NCBI GenBank assembly: GCA_005778835.1
Contig: SXMG01000046.1
Location: 1 to 51,594, forward strand
Reading direction: 5' to 3'
DNA length: 51,594 nucleotides
DNA from: Actinomycetota bacterium
GTDB lineage: Bacteria; Actinomycetota; Actinomycetes; Actinomycetales; Microbacteriaceae
Shown here: positions 25,216-32,338 of the stretch, in pieces
Position numbering within the stretch: position 1 is the first letter of the stretch
How the letters are laid out: each line of letters begins with the position of its first letter
Position numbers and translations under genes: made by a program
Notes under the pieces: generated by a model
What the model saw: only the letters and a program-made list of their open reading frames with translations
Told to the model about the DNA's origin: nothing
Database searches by the model: none

Positions 25216-25865
25216 CAGCGGCTCACGAACGGCAGCTCGCCGATGAACTGCGGGTCGTCGACCTGGGTGAGGATGAACCGTGCGAGGTCGCCGCGGGCGA
25301 TCTGCGTGCTCGCGTTGACGCCTACCCAGCCGACCCGGTACTGACCCGTGGGCTCGGCGTCGGTGAGGCGCGGCCCCCGCACGACCGTGAAGTCGAGGCC
25401 GCTCGCGCGCAGCACCGCGAGGTGTCCTTCGGCATCGGCGAGCACCTGCGGTGAGATGCGCTGCAGCAGCCACTTGATGATCTTGTCGGGGGTCTTCGGC
25501 TGGTCGTGACCCTCGGCCGGCAGTCCGCCGCCCGACAGAGAGATGATGCGACGGATCCCCTGTGCCCCCATCGCGTCGACGATGTTCTGCGTGCCGTCGG
25601 TCTGCAGCGTGGGCGGCGAGCCCTTCACCTGCCCGAACACGCTCACCACGACGTCGGCGCCGCGCACGGTCTCGCGTACGGCTGCCGCGTCGAGTACGTC
25701 GCCCGCGATGACGGTGAGCCGGTCGTGGGTGGTGTCGATCGACTCGGGGCGGCGGGCCAGCGCGCGGACGGTGTGGCCAGCCTCCAGAGCCTGGGCGAGC
25801 ACGTGGCGCCCGGTCTTGCCGGTGGCGCCGAAGAGGGCGATGGTGCGAAGTGCGGGGGTCGTCAT
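25215..25865 (-). CDS. NAD(P)H-binding SDR-like protein (YwnB/NmrA type)
   Basis: 216 residues. Rossmann motif ALFGATGKTGRHVLAQALEAGHTVRALARRPE, then GADVVVSVFG and LDFTVVRGPRLTD, as in the NAD(P)-binding domain of flavin/quinone reductase-like proteins. It starts the redox/MarR operon. ATG 25865 is leaderless: TAAACT lies 6 bases upstream inside the MarR palindrome. The function is probably an NAD(P)H-dependent reductase or redox sensor; the substrate is unknown. Confidence 0.88.
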   Translation of the reverse strand: MTTPALRTIALFGATGKTGRHVLAQALEAGHTVRALARRPESIDTTHDRLTVIAGDVLDAAAVRETVRGADVVVSVFGQVKGSPPTLQTDGTQNIVDAMGAQGIRRIISLSGGGLPAEGHDQPKTPDKIIKWLLQRISPQVLADAEGHLAVLRASGLDFTVVRGPRLTDAEPTGQYRVGWVGVNASTQIARGDLARFILTQVDDPQFIGELPFVSR

Positions 25866-25869
25866 GCCA

Positions 25870-25885
25870 TTAGTTTAGCAACTAA
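25870..25885. promoter_or_regulatory. MarR operator overlapping the -10 box
   Basis: TTAGTTTAGCAACTAA is an inverted repeat (TTAGTT / AACTAA). The minus-strand -10 TAAACT (25872-25877) lies inside it, 6 bases before ATG 25865, so the bound regulator would block its own operon. Confidence 0.75.
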
Positions 25886-25913
25886 AGCAAATCGGAGGAT
25901 TCGCAAGGCGCGG

Positions 25914-25919
25914 TACCGT
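25914..25919 (+). promoter_or_regulatory. -10 box of leaderless DUF1232 gene
   Basis: TACCGT lies 6 bases before ATG 25926. Confidence 0.55.
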
Positions 25920-25925
25920 GGTGAC

Positions 25926-26180
25926 ATGAGCCGAGGCCGCGCGATTCTCTCTGCCGTGCTGGTCGCCCTCGGGGCGATCGCCTACGGGGCGTCTCCGATC
26001 GACATCCTTCCTGAACTGATCCTCGGCCCGCTCGGTCTCGTCGACGACGCCGCCGTCATCGTCGGTGCCGGCCTCGCCATCTGGAAGCTGTTGTCGGGCC
26101 GCAAGACCGCGCCGCCCACCACTCCCCCGGCACCGCCCGCCGCCGAGCAGCCCCGGTGGGAGCAGAAGTCGACGGAGTAG
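25926..26180 (+). CDS. Small DUF1232/YkvA-like membrane protein
   Basis: 84 residues from ATG 25926 (leaderless, TACCGT 6 bases upstream). A hydrophobic helix at residues 5-22, the DUF1232 core YGASPIDILPELILGPLGLVDDAAVIV and a second hydrophobic segment are followed by a Pro-rich cytoplasmic tail (about 60-84). The family is widespread with no assigned function. Its stop TAG also begins the -10 box of the following acetyltransferase gene. Confidence 0.85.
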   Translation: MSRGRAILSAVLVALGAIAYGASPIDILPELILGPLGLVDDAAVIVGAGLAIWKLLSGRKTAPPTTPPAPPAAEQPRWEQKSTE

Positions 26181-26183
26181 GGT
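26178..26183 (+). promoter_or_regulatory. -10 box overlapping the DUF1232 stop codon
   Basis: TAGGGT begins with the upstream TAG stop and ends 7 bases before ATG 26191. Confidence 0.5.
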
Positions 26184-26190
26184 GCCGGGC

Positions 26191-26475
26191 ATGAGCCTCA
26201 CCGTGACGCACGAACCCGACGCCGACCGCTACGCCGTGTACGACGGCGATGAGCTGCAGGGCTTCATCATCTACGAGCACGCAGGCACGACGCTGCGGCT
26301 GCTGCACGCCGAGGTGCCGCCGATGATGCGCGGCAAGGGCGTGGGCGGCGAGGTCGTGCGCGTCATTCTCGACCACTTGCGCGAATCGACGACCGATCGC
26401 GTGCAGCCCGTCTGCGGTTTCGTCGTGGCGTGGATGCGCCGCAACCCCGACTACGCCGAGCTCACCACGCGCTGA
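26191..26475 (+). CDS. Small GNAT-fold N-acetyltransferase (COG2388-like)
   Basis: 94 residues, the short GCN5-related group. The acetyl-CoA-binding segment HAEVPPMMRGKGVGGEVVRVILDHLRE is clear, followed by CGFVVAWMRRNPDYAEL, matching the YidJ/COG2388 family with its terminal RNPDY signature. ATG 26191 lies 10 bases after the upstream stop, with a -10-like TAGGGT 7 bases before. The substrate is unknown. Confidence 0.88.
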   Translation: MSLTVTHEPDADRYAVYDGDELQGFIIYEHAGTTLRLLHAEVPPMMRGKGVGGEVVRVILDHLRESTTDRVQPVCGFVVAWMRRNPDYAELTTR

Positions 26476-26512
26476 CCTCGCGCGACGCTCGCCGCGATCG
26501 CAGACCGCAGCG

Positions 26513-26818
26513 CTACAGGCGGATCGTTCCCTCGTAGCCGTCGCCGGCATCCGGATCGCCGTCGGTCTGGATCACCCCGAGGTCGCCGTCGCCCGGAATC
26601 GGCGCGGGCGCGGGCAGTGTCGTCTGCCGGTCGAGCTCGATCGAGGCCTCGTGCCGTGTGGGGTTGAAGACCTCGTCGCCGATGCCGACGAGCCCGCCGC
26701 CCGAGCCTCCGCGCCGCGAAGCGTCGCCGCGCAGGTCGATCCAGCCGCGACGCTGGGCGAGAACGCCGAGGGCGACGACCCCGAGCACGATGAGCACCCA
26801 CCCCCACCACTCGATCAT
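26513..26818 (-). CDS. Hypothetical single-span membrane protein
   Basis: 101 residues. MIEWWGWVLIVLGVVALGVLA forms an N-terminal membrane segment, followed by a basic RRGWIDLRGDASRRGG region and an acidic, Gly/Pro-rich tail. I do not recognise a family. ATG 26818 is leaderless, with TAGGCT 6 bases upstream. It lies between the GNAT gene and the iron/heme-type ABC genes without overlap. Confidence 0.7.
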   Translation of the reverse strand: MIEWWGWVLIVLGVVALGVLAQRRGWIDLRGDASRRGGSGGGLVGIGDEVFNPTRHEASIELDRQTTLPAPAPIPGDGDLGVIQTDGDPDAGDGYEGTIRL

Positions 26819-26824
26819 CCGTCG

Positions 26825-26830
26825 AGCCTA
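26825..26830 (-). promoter_or_regulatory. -10 box of leaderless membrane-protein gene
   Basis: TAGGCT on the minus strand, 6 bases before ATG 26818. Confidence 0.55.
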
Positions 26831-26848
26831 CCGAGCGCGCTCGTCGGC

Positions 26849-27637
26849 TCAGTCGCGCAGCGGCAGAACAATCGGGCGGTCGGATGCTCCCAGGCGGTGG
26901 ATCTGCACGTCGAGCCCGTAGACGCGCCCGACCCGATCGGCCGTCATGACCTCGGTCGGCGTGCCGACGGCATCGAGCCGCCCGCCGTCGAGCAGAGCGA
27001 TGCGATCGGCGTAGGCGCCCGCGAGCGAGAGGTCGTGCACGACGACGACGACGGCGCGGCCCTGAGCAGCGAGCTCGCGCGCGAGGCGCATGACGTCTTC
27101 TTGGTGCCGCAGGTCGAGGGCGGCGGTCGGCTCGTCGAGAAAGACCACCGGGGTGCGTTGCGCGAGCACACGCGCGAGCGAGACGCGCGCCTGCTCGCCA
27201 CCGCTGAGGGTCGTGAAGCGGCGGCCGAGCAGGTGCTCGATGTCGGTCGCCCGAATCGCTTCGAGCACGGCCTGCTGGTCGTCGGCGAGCTCTGCCGTGC
27301 GAATCCAGGGGCTGCGGCCCATCTGCACGATCTCGATGACGCGGAACGGAAAACTGACGACGTTCGCCTGCGACAGCACGGCACGTCGACGCGCGAGCTC
27401 GAGCGGTCGGAACGAGCCGATCGCTCGGCCGTCGAGCTCGACCGTGCCGGCCGCCGGCTGCAGGTCGCCGCTCAGCACCGAGAGCAGCGTCGACTTGCCG
27501 GCGCCGTTCGGTCCGACGAGCGCGAGCACTTCGCCCGTGCGCACGTCGAGGTCGATCTCAGCGAGAATCTCGCGCTCGTCGCGCCGCACCCGCAGACCGC
27601 GGGCGACGACGACGGCCGTGCCGGTTTCGGCGCTCAT
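26849..27637 (-). CDS. ABC transporter ATPase, FepC/HmuV type (heme or siderophore uptake)
   Basis: 262 residues from ATG 27637, overlapping the permease stop by ATGA; GGGGTGG upstream can act as ribosome site. Walker A GPNGAGKST, signature LSGGEQARVSLARVLAQ, Walker B VVFLDEPTAALD and the H-loop VVHDLSLA are all present. The FepC/HmuV subfamily drives uptake of heme, iron-siderophore complexes or cobalamin together with FecCD permeases. No binding-protein gene is adjacent, so the ligand cannot be fixed. Confidence 0.92.
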   Translation of the reverse strand: MSAETGTAVVVARGLRVRRDEREILAEIDLDVRTGEVLALVGPNGAGKSTLLSVLSGDLQPAAGTVELDGRAIGSFRPLELARRRAVLSQANVVSFPFRVIEIVQMGRSPWIRTAELADDQQAVLEAIRATDIEHLLGRRFTTLSGGEQARVSLARVLAQRTPVVFLDEPTAALDLRHQEDVMRLARELAAQGRAVVVVVHDLSLAGAYADRIALLDGGRLDAVGTPTEVMTADRVGRVYGLDVQIHRLGASDRPIVLPLRD

Positions 27638-28674
27638 GCCCACCCCCCGCTGCGGCGGCGCTGGCGGTAGAGCAGCCAGAAGAAGAACGGCCCGCCGACG
27701 AGCGACGTCAGCATGCCGATGGGCAGCTCGGCCCCCGACACGAGGGTGCGGGTCATGAGGTCGGCGAGCACGAGCAGCGCACCGCCGCCGACGGCGCTCG
27801 CGAGAATGAGCCCGCGGTGCGCCGGCCCGATGATCATGCGGATGATGTGCGGCACGACGAGCCCGACGAAGGCGATGATGCCCGTGAACGCCACGGCCAC
27901 GCCCGTGAGCAGGGCGACGAGCACGATCGAGACGAGGCGCAGCTGCTCGACGTTGACGCCCAGGTGCCGCGCGTTGCGCTCACCGAGCGAGAGCAGGTCG
28001 TAGCGCCGGGCGAGTGCGAACGACAGCAGCACGCCGATGACCGTGACGCTCGCAACGATCACGACCTGCGACCACAGCGAGCCGCCGAGCGAGCCGAGCT
28101 GCCAGAACACGATCTGCTCGCGGCTGGCCGTGTCGGCGACGAAGAGCACGAAGGCGATGCCCGCCTGCGCGATCGCGTTGACCGCGATGCCCGTGAGCAG
28201 CAGCGTGACGACCTCGGTGCGGCCGCCGGCGCGCGACACCGCGTAGACCAGCAGCGTCGCGACGAGCCCGCCGAGGAAGGCGAAGAGCGCGACACCGGCT
28301 CCACCGAGAACGGATGCGCCGAGCACGATCGCCGTCGCCGCCCCGAGAGCGGCCCCCGACGAGACGCCCACGACGCCCGGCTCGGCGAGCGGGTTGCCGA
28401 AGATCGCCTGCATCACGGCACCGGCCACGGCGAGCGCAGCACCGACGACGAGCGCCATGACGATGCGCGGAAACCGCACGACCCAGAGCGTGCTCTCGAT
28501 GATGGGATCGGTCGGCGCCCACGCGGTATCGATGCCGATCGCGCGCAGCAGCGAGCCCGCGACCTCGGTCGGCGTGATGGCCAGCTGACCCGTGATCGCC
28601 GACAGCACGATGCCGCCGACGAGCACGCCGGCGAGCAGCAGGATGAGCGCGAGCGCCCGCGAACGAACGCTCAC
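27634..28674 (-). CDS. FecCD-family ABC permease (heme, siderophore or B12 uptake)
   Basis: 346 residues from GTG 28674, whose GTGA overlaps the lplA stop. About nine or ten transmembrane helices with the family motifs VRFPRIVMALVVGAALAVAGAVMQAIFGNPLAEPGVVGVSSGA near the N-terminus, GVNVEQLRL, and VGLVVPHIIRMIIGPAHR, the loop that contacts the ATPase. It pairs with the following ATPase and is coupled to lplA upstream. No solute-binding protein is encoded nearby. Confidence 0.92.
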   Translation of the reverse strand: MSVRSRALALILLLAGVLVGGIVLSAITGQLAITPTEVAGSLLRAIGIDTAWAPTDPIIESTLWVVRFPRIVMALVVGAALAVAGAVMQAIFGNPLAEPGVVGVSSGAALGAATAIVLGASVLGGAGVALFAFLGGLVATLLVYAVSRAGGRTEVVTLLLTGIAVNAIAQAGIAFVLFVADTASREQIVFWQLGSLGGSLWSQVVIVASVTVIGVLLSFALARRYDLLSLGERNARHLGVNVEQLRLVSIVLVALLTGVAVAFTGIIAFVGLVVPHIIRMIIGPAHRGLILASAVGGGALLVLADLMTRTLVSGAELPIGMLTSLVGGPFFFWLLYRQRRRSGGWA

Positions 28675-29720
28675 GGCACCCGGTTGAGCCACTCGGGCGT
28701 CGAGAACTTGCTCTCGACGAGCGCCTGCGCCCGAGCGAGCTCGTCGTCGGTCAGCGCCGAATCGGTGAGACCGTACAGACCGCGGAAGGTGGCGATGAGG
28801 CGCTCGATGACCTCGTCGCGCGGCAGGCCGGTCTGCGACTTGAGCGGGTCGACGCGCTTCGCGGCGCTCGCGATGCCCTTGTCGCTGAGCTTCTCGCGGC
28901 CGATGCGCAGCACCTCGGCCATGCGCGCGCCATCCATGTCGTAGGCCATGGTCACGTGGTGCAGCACGGCACCCGCGCCGAGGCGCTTCTGCGCGGCGCC
29001 GCCGATCTTGCCGAGCGGGCTCGTGATGTCATTGAGCGGCTGGTAACTCGCGTCGATGCCGAGGCCCTGCAGGCCCTGAATGACCCACTCGTCGAGAAAG
29101 GCGTACGAGTCGGCGAAGCTCATGCCCTGCACGAGTTCGATCGGCGCGTAGAGCGAGTAGGTGATGGCCGAGGCGGGCTCGATGAACATCGCCCCGCCAC
29201 CGGAGATGCGCCGCACGACCTCGAAGCCGTACTTCTGCGCGTTGTCGTGATCGACCTCGTTCTTGACGCTCTGGAACGAGCCGATGACGACCGCCGGGCT
29301 GCTCCACTCCCAGATGCGCAGCGTTGCACCACGGCGGCCCTCGCCGACTTCTTCTGAGAGCACCTGGTCGACGGCCATCTGCTGCAGCGGCGCGAGCGCC
29401 GGCCCGCGCAGCAGCTGCCAGTCGTAGTCGGCGAAGCTCGTCGCGCTCGCGAGAGCGCGGCGCACGGTCGTCGCGACCGCTTCGGGGCTGAAACCGAGCA
29501 GCACGGCGCCGTCGGGCAGGGCATCCCGCACCGCACGCGCGATCGTCGCGGCGTCGGTGTCGACGGCGAGACCGTTGACCGCCGACTCGATGGCCGGGAT
29601 GGTCTCGTCGGGCTCGACGAAGAAGTCGCCCGCGAGCCGGAAGCCGCTGATGCGCCCCTCGGCCGTCTCGAGGTCGACGACGACGAGCTTGCCGCCCGGC
29701 ACCTTGAATTCCGCGTGCAT
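28671..29720 (-). CDS. lplA: Lipoate-protein ligase A
   Basis: 349 residues. An N-terminal accessory domain of about 95 residues (MHAEFKVPGGKLVVVDLETAEGRISGFRLAGDFFVEPDE) resembles the small domain that usually sits at the C-terminus, or in a separate gene, of LplA. The catalytic lipoyl-ligase domain follows with RRISGGGAMF (the RRxSGGG lipoyl-AMP loop) and DITSPLGKIGGAAQKR with the conserved Lys. It activates lipoate and attaches it to E2 or GcvH proteins. ATG 29720 is leaderless; its -10 TAGGCT starts with the stop codon of the upstream sulfurtransferase. Confidence 0.9.
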   Translation of the reverse strand: MHAEFKVPGGKLVVVDLETAEGRISGFRLAGDFFVEPDETIPAIESAVNGLAVDTDAATIARAVRDALPDGAVLLGFSPEAVATTVRRALASATSFADYDWQLLRGPALAPLQQMAVDQVLSEEVGEGRRGATLRIWEWSSPAVVIGSFQSVKNEVDHDNAQKYGFEVVRRISGGGAMFIEPASAITYSLYAPIELVQGMSFADSYAFLDEWVIQGLQGLGIDASYQPLNDITSPLGKIGGAAQKRLGAGAVLHHVTMAYDMDGARMAEVLRIGREKLSDKGIASAAKRVDPLKSQTGLPRDEVIERLIATFRGLYGLTDSALTDDELARAQALVESKFSTPEWLNRVP

Positions 29721-29726
29721 GCAGTC

Positions 29727-29732
29727 AGCCTA
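29727..29732 (-). promoter_or_regulatory. -10 box of lplA overlapping the sulfurtransferase stop codon
   Basis: TAGGCT on the minus strand begins with TAG (29732-29730), the upstream stop, and ends 6 bases before ATG 29720. Confidence 0.55.
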
Positions 29733-30581
29733 TTCGCCGGTGGCTGCGGGCCGAGCCGGGTCGGCGGCGTACTGCGACCACGACCCCGGGTAGAGCCGGC
29801 CGGGCGCGAGGCCGACGTGCTCGACGACGAGCAGGGTGTGGCACGCCGTGACTCCCGAACCGCAGTAGCTGATCACCGGGCGCTCATCAGCGCCGAGCGC
29901 CGCCAGGCGGTCGCGCAGGGTGTCGACGTCGAGCAGCGTGCCGTCGGCGGCCACGTTGTCGCGTCACGAGAGGCTCGCCGCGCCCGGAATGTGCCCGGGG
30001 CGAGCATCCACCGGCTCGGTCTCACCGCGATAGCGATCGAGGGTGCGCGCATCGAGCACGAGCGCAGTGCCGTCGGCGGCGGCCGCCTGCGTCTCGTCGA
30101 TCGTCGCGAGCAGGTGGGCGGGCCAGGGGCGCTCGGTGAAGGATGCTGGCGCCGGGTCGACCGCGCCCGACTGCAGTGCCTCCTCCGGGTGCGCCCGCTG
30201 CCAGGCGTCGAGCCCTCCGTCGAGCACGGCGGCCTCGAGCCCGAGGGCACGGAGCATCCAGACGAGTCGCGCCGCGATGACTCCCCCGGCGTCGTCGTAC
30301 ACCACGACGCTCGAGTCGTCGCCGATGCCGGCCTCGCTCATGGCGCGCGCGAAGACGGCGGGCTCGGGCAGGGGGTGCCGACCGGCCGCGGCCGACGGCG
30401 CACCCGCGAGCGAACGGTCGAGGTCGATGAAGACGGCGCCCGGCACGTGCCCGGCGGCGTGGGCATCAGCGCCCGAGCGGCCGTCGAGGTACCAGCGGCT
30501 GTCGACGATCACCATCGCGCGTGCGGCCAGCAGCCGGTCGAGTTCGGCGACATCGATGAACGGGGCGAGGGCGGGGCTCAT
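29730..30581 (-). pseudogene. sseA: SseA-type sulfurtransferase (two rhodanese domains) interrupted by an in-frame TGA
   Basis: The reading frame is continuous over 284 codons except for TGA at 29966-29964 (codon 206), where related proteins have Trp in a PGAxxLPWRDN-like motif; one base change TGG to TGA explains it. The N-terminal rhodanese domain (residues 1-140) is intact, and the second carries the catalytic Cys240 in ISYCGSGVTACH, after the stop. The enzyme would transfer sulfur from 3-mercaptopyruvate or thiosulfate. As written, the first product (205 residues) lacks the active site. A GTG at 29954 could restart the rest. It may be a true mutation, a leaky stop (TGAC context) or a sequencing error. 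Confidence 0.85.
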
Positions 30582-30588
30582 GGCGACC

Positions 30589-30598
30589 AGCGTAGGGT
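30589..30598. promoter_or_regulatory. Overlapping divergent -10 boxes (sulfurtransferase and cupin genes)
   Basis: AGCGTAGGGT contains TAGGGT (30593-30598, plus, 6 bases before ATG 30605) and, on the minus strand, TACGCT (30594-30589, 7 bases before ATG 30581). They share the TA at 30593-30594. Only 23 bases separate the two start codons. Confidence 0.55.
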
Positions 30599-30604
30599 GC
30601 GGGT

Positions 30605-30949
30605 ATGGACCCGATCGCGATGGACCTCGCCGTGCTCGCCGACTACCTGCTCACGAAGGCCGCCGAGAGCCCGCAGGGGCGCGCGGCCCAGAAGATCGAC
30701 CTCGATCACGAGCAGTTGCGCATGACGGCGATCGGTTTCGCCGAGGGCGGCGAGCTGCCCGAGCACAAGAATCCGGGTGAGGCCGTGCTGCAGGTCGTGC
30801 GCGGGCGCATCCGCCTCACCGACGCGACCCGCTCGATCGAGGTCGCCGAAGGCACGCTCGCGCGCATCCCGAACGGCGTGCACAGCGTCACGGCGCTCGA
30901 GCCGAGCGTGATCGTGCTGACGGCGATCGCGCTGCCCGCCGCCGGTTAA
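30605..30949 (+). CDS. Small cupin-domain protein
   Basis: 114 residues, a single beta-barrel of the cupin superfamily. GGELPEHKNPGEAVLQVVRGRIRL corresponds to motif 1 and the barrel turn (His and Glu present), and GTLARIPNGVHSVTALEPSVI to motif 2 (His), so a metal site is plausible. The N-terminal 40 residues are helical. These stand-alone cupins act as sensors or small enzymes; the ligand is unknown. It is leaderless and divergent from the sulfurtransferase gene. Its TAA stop overlaps the convergent hydrolase stop in TTAA. Confidence 0.85.
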   Translation: MDPIAMDLAVLADYLLTKAAESPQGRAAQKIDLDHEQLRMTAIGFAEGGELPEHKNPGEAVLQVVRGRIRLTDATRSIEVAEGTLARIPNGVHSVTALEPSVIVLTAIALPAAG

Positions 30950-31818
30950 GCCGTCGGGAAGAGGCGGCTGTCGAGCCAGGCGATGAGGTCGTCGCGCACC
31001 TCTTGCTGGTTGGTCTCGTTGAAGACCTCGTGGCGGGCGCCGGGGTAGACGATGAGCTCGACGTCAGTCAGCTCGCCTTTTCGCAGGTAGGCGTCGGCGA
31101 GCTTCTTCGCGCTCTTCTCGCCGCCCAGCGGGTCGTCGTCGCCCACCATGATGAGCAGCGGCACGGGCGGCTGCACGCGCTTGGGGGTGCCGAACAGGCG
31201 CAGCCCGTCGAGCACGTCGAAGAGCTGCAGCACCTTCGCGTCGGTCGTGAGCGGGTCGGCGACGAAGGCTTCGGCGACGGCCGGGTCGCGGCTGAGCCAC
31301 TCGGCCCCCGTCGTGCCGAGGTGCTTGTGGCGCGCGTTGAGGTCGCCGCCGTTCATGTCGCGCGGCGTGCGGAGCGCCGTGCCGGTGAGCACGACTGCGT
31401 CGTACGAGTGCTCGCCCTGGTTGAGCAGGTTCTGCACCATGAGCGAGCCCCACGAGTGGCCGAGCATCGTGAAGGGAATGTTCGGATGCTCGGCCTTCGC
31501 CAGCGCGGTGAGCTCGAGCAGGTTCTGCTGCGTGGCGCGCAGGCCGCCGACGCCGAGCTTGCCGATCTTGCTGAGGTCGCCCTTCCAGTACTCGACACCC
31601 GTGGCGCCGTGGCCGCGGTGGTCGTCGGCGTAGACGGCATAGCCGGCATTGACGAGATCTTGCGCGAGCAGCTCGTAGCGCAGCGCGTGCTCGCCGACGC
31701 CGTGCGCGAGCTGCACGATGCCCTTCGGCTTGCCCGGCGCCCACACGTAGTAGTGCACGACGACTCCGTGCTCGTCGGTGAAGGTGCGGTGCTGACGCTC
31801 GGCGATGATCTTCGGCAT
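30946..31818 (-). CDS. Alpha/beta hydrolase, monoacylglycerol lipase-like
   Basis: 290 residues from ATG 31818, preceded by AGGAGG about 10 bases upstream. Alpha/beta-hydrolase elements: AHGVGEHALRYELLAQDLVNAG (oxyanion loop), DDHRGHGATG, nucleophile Ser in GHSWGSLM, acid Asp in MVGDDDPLGG and His in PGARHEVFNE. This pattern is typical of the serine aminopeptidase S33/monoglyceride lipase group. It is probably cytoplasmic (no signal). It overlaps the cupin gene by four bases, tail to tail. Confidence 0.9.
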   Translation of the reverse strand: MPKIIAERQHRTFTDEHGVVVHYYVWAPGKPKGIVQLAHGVGEHALRYELLAQDLVNAGYAVYADDHRGHGATGVEYWKGDLSKIGKLGVGGLRATQQNLLELTALAKAEHPNIPFTMLGHSWGSLMVQNLLNQGEHSYDAVVLTGTALRTPRDMNGGDLNARHKHLGTTGAEWLSRDPAVAEAFVADPLTTDAKVLQLFDVLDGLRLFGTPKRVQPPVPLLIMVGDDDPLGGEKSAKKLADAYLRKGELTDVELIVYPGARHEVFNETNQQEVRDDLIAWLDSRLFPTA

Positions 31819-31893
31819 TGGTGTGTGGCCTCCTGCGCTCGATCCTAGGCGTGGGCGCTCGTCGCGCCCAGGTTGTTCGCCAGGCTCATGAGC

Positions 31894-31899
31894 TAGGCT
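31894..31899 (+). promoter_or_regulatory. -10 box of leaderless MarR/MFS operon
   Basis: TAGGCT lies 7 bases before GTG 31907. Confidence 0.55.
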
Positions 31900-31906
31900 A
31901 ACGACA

Positions 31907-32338
31907 GTGAACGAACTGAACGATGAGACCGACGCCGACGAGCAGCTGCGCATGGTCATCCAGCGTCTCGCCCGCCGTATTCGCGCCGAGCGCGCCGGCG
32001 AGAGCATCAGCGACACGCAACTGGGCGTGCTGTGGCGCCTGCGCACCGACGGGCCCACGACGCCGGGCGAACTCGCCGCCGCCGAGCGCGTCAGCGCTCC
32101 CTCGATGAACCGCACCCTGAACGCCCTCGAGGCGAGCGGATTCGTGCGTCGAGACCCCAGTGACGACGACGCACGCAAGGTTCGCGTGAGCCTCACCGCC
32201 GGGGGCGAGCATGTCATCGCGGAAACGCGCCGACTGCGGCGGCAGTGGTTCCACGCGCGCCTCGAAGAGTTGACCGCGGCCGAGCGCGCCGCGCTCGAGG
32301 CCGCCCGACCGGTGCTCGATCGCCTGGCCGACGCGTGA
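31907..32338 (+). CDS. MarR-family regulator of an MFS exporter
   Basis: 143 residues from GTG 31907. The winged helix-turn-helix is in TTPGELAAAERVSAPSMNRTLNALEASGFVRRDPSDDDARKVRVSLTAGG, with the DDxR wing. It forms a two-gene operon with the MFS exporter; the GTGA at 32335 couples the two. It is expected to repress the operon and respond to an exported compound. Confidence 0.92.
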   Translation: MNELNDETDADEQLRMVIQRLARRIRAERAGESISDTQLGVLWRLRTDGPTTPGELAAAERVSAPSMNRTLNALEASGFVRRDPSDDDARKVRVSLTAGGEHVIAETRRLRRQWFHARLEELTAAERAALEAARPVLDRLADA

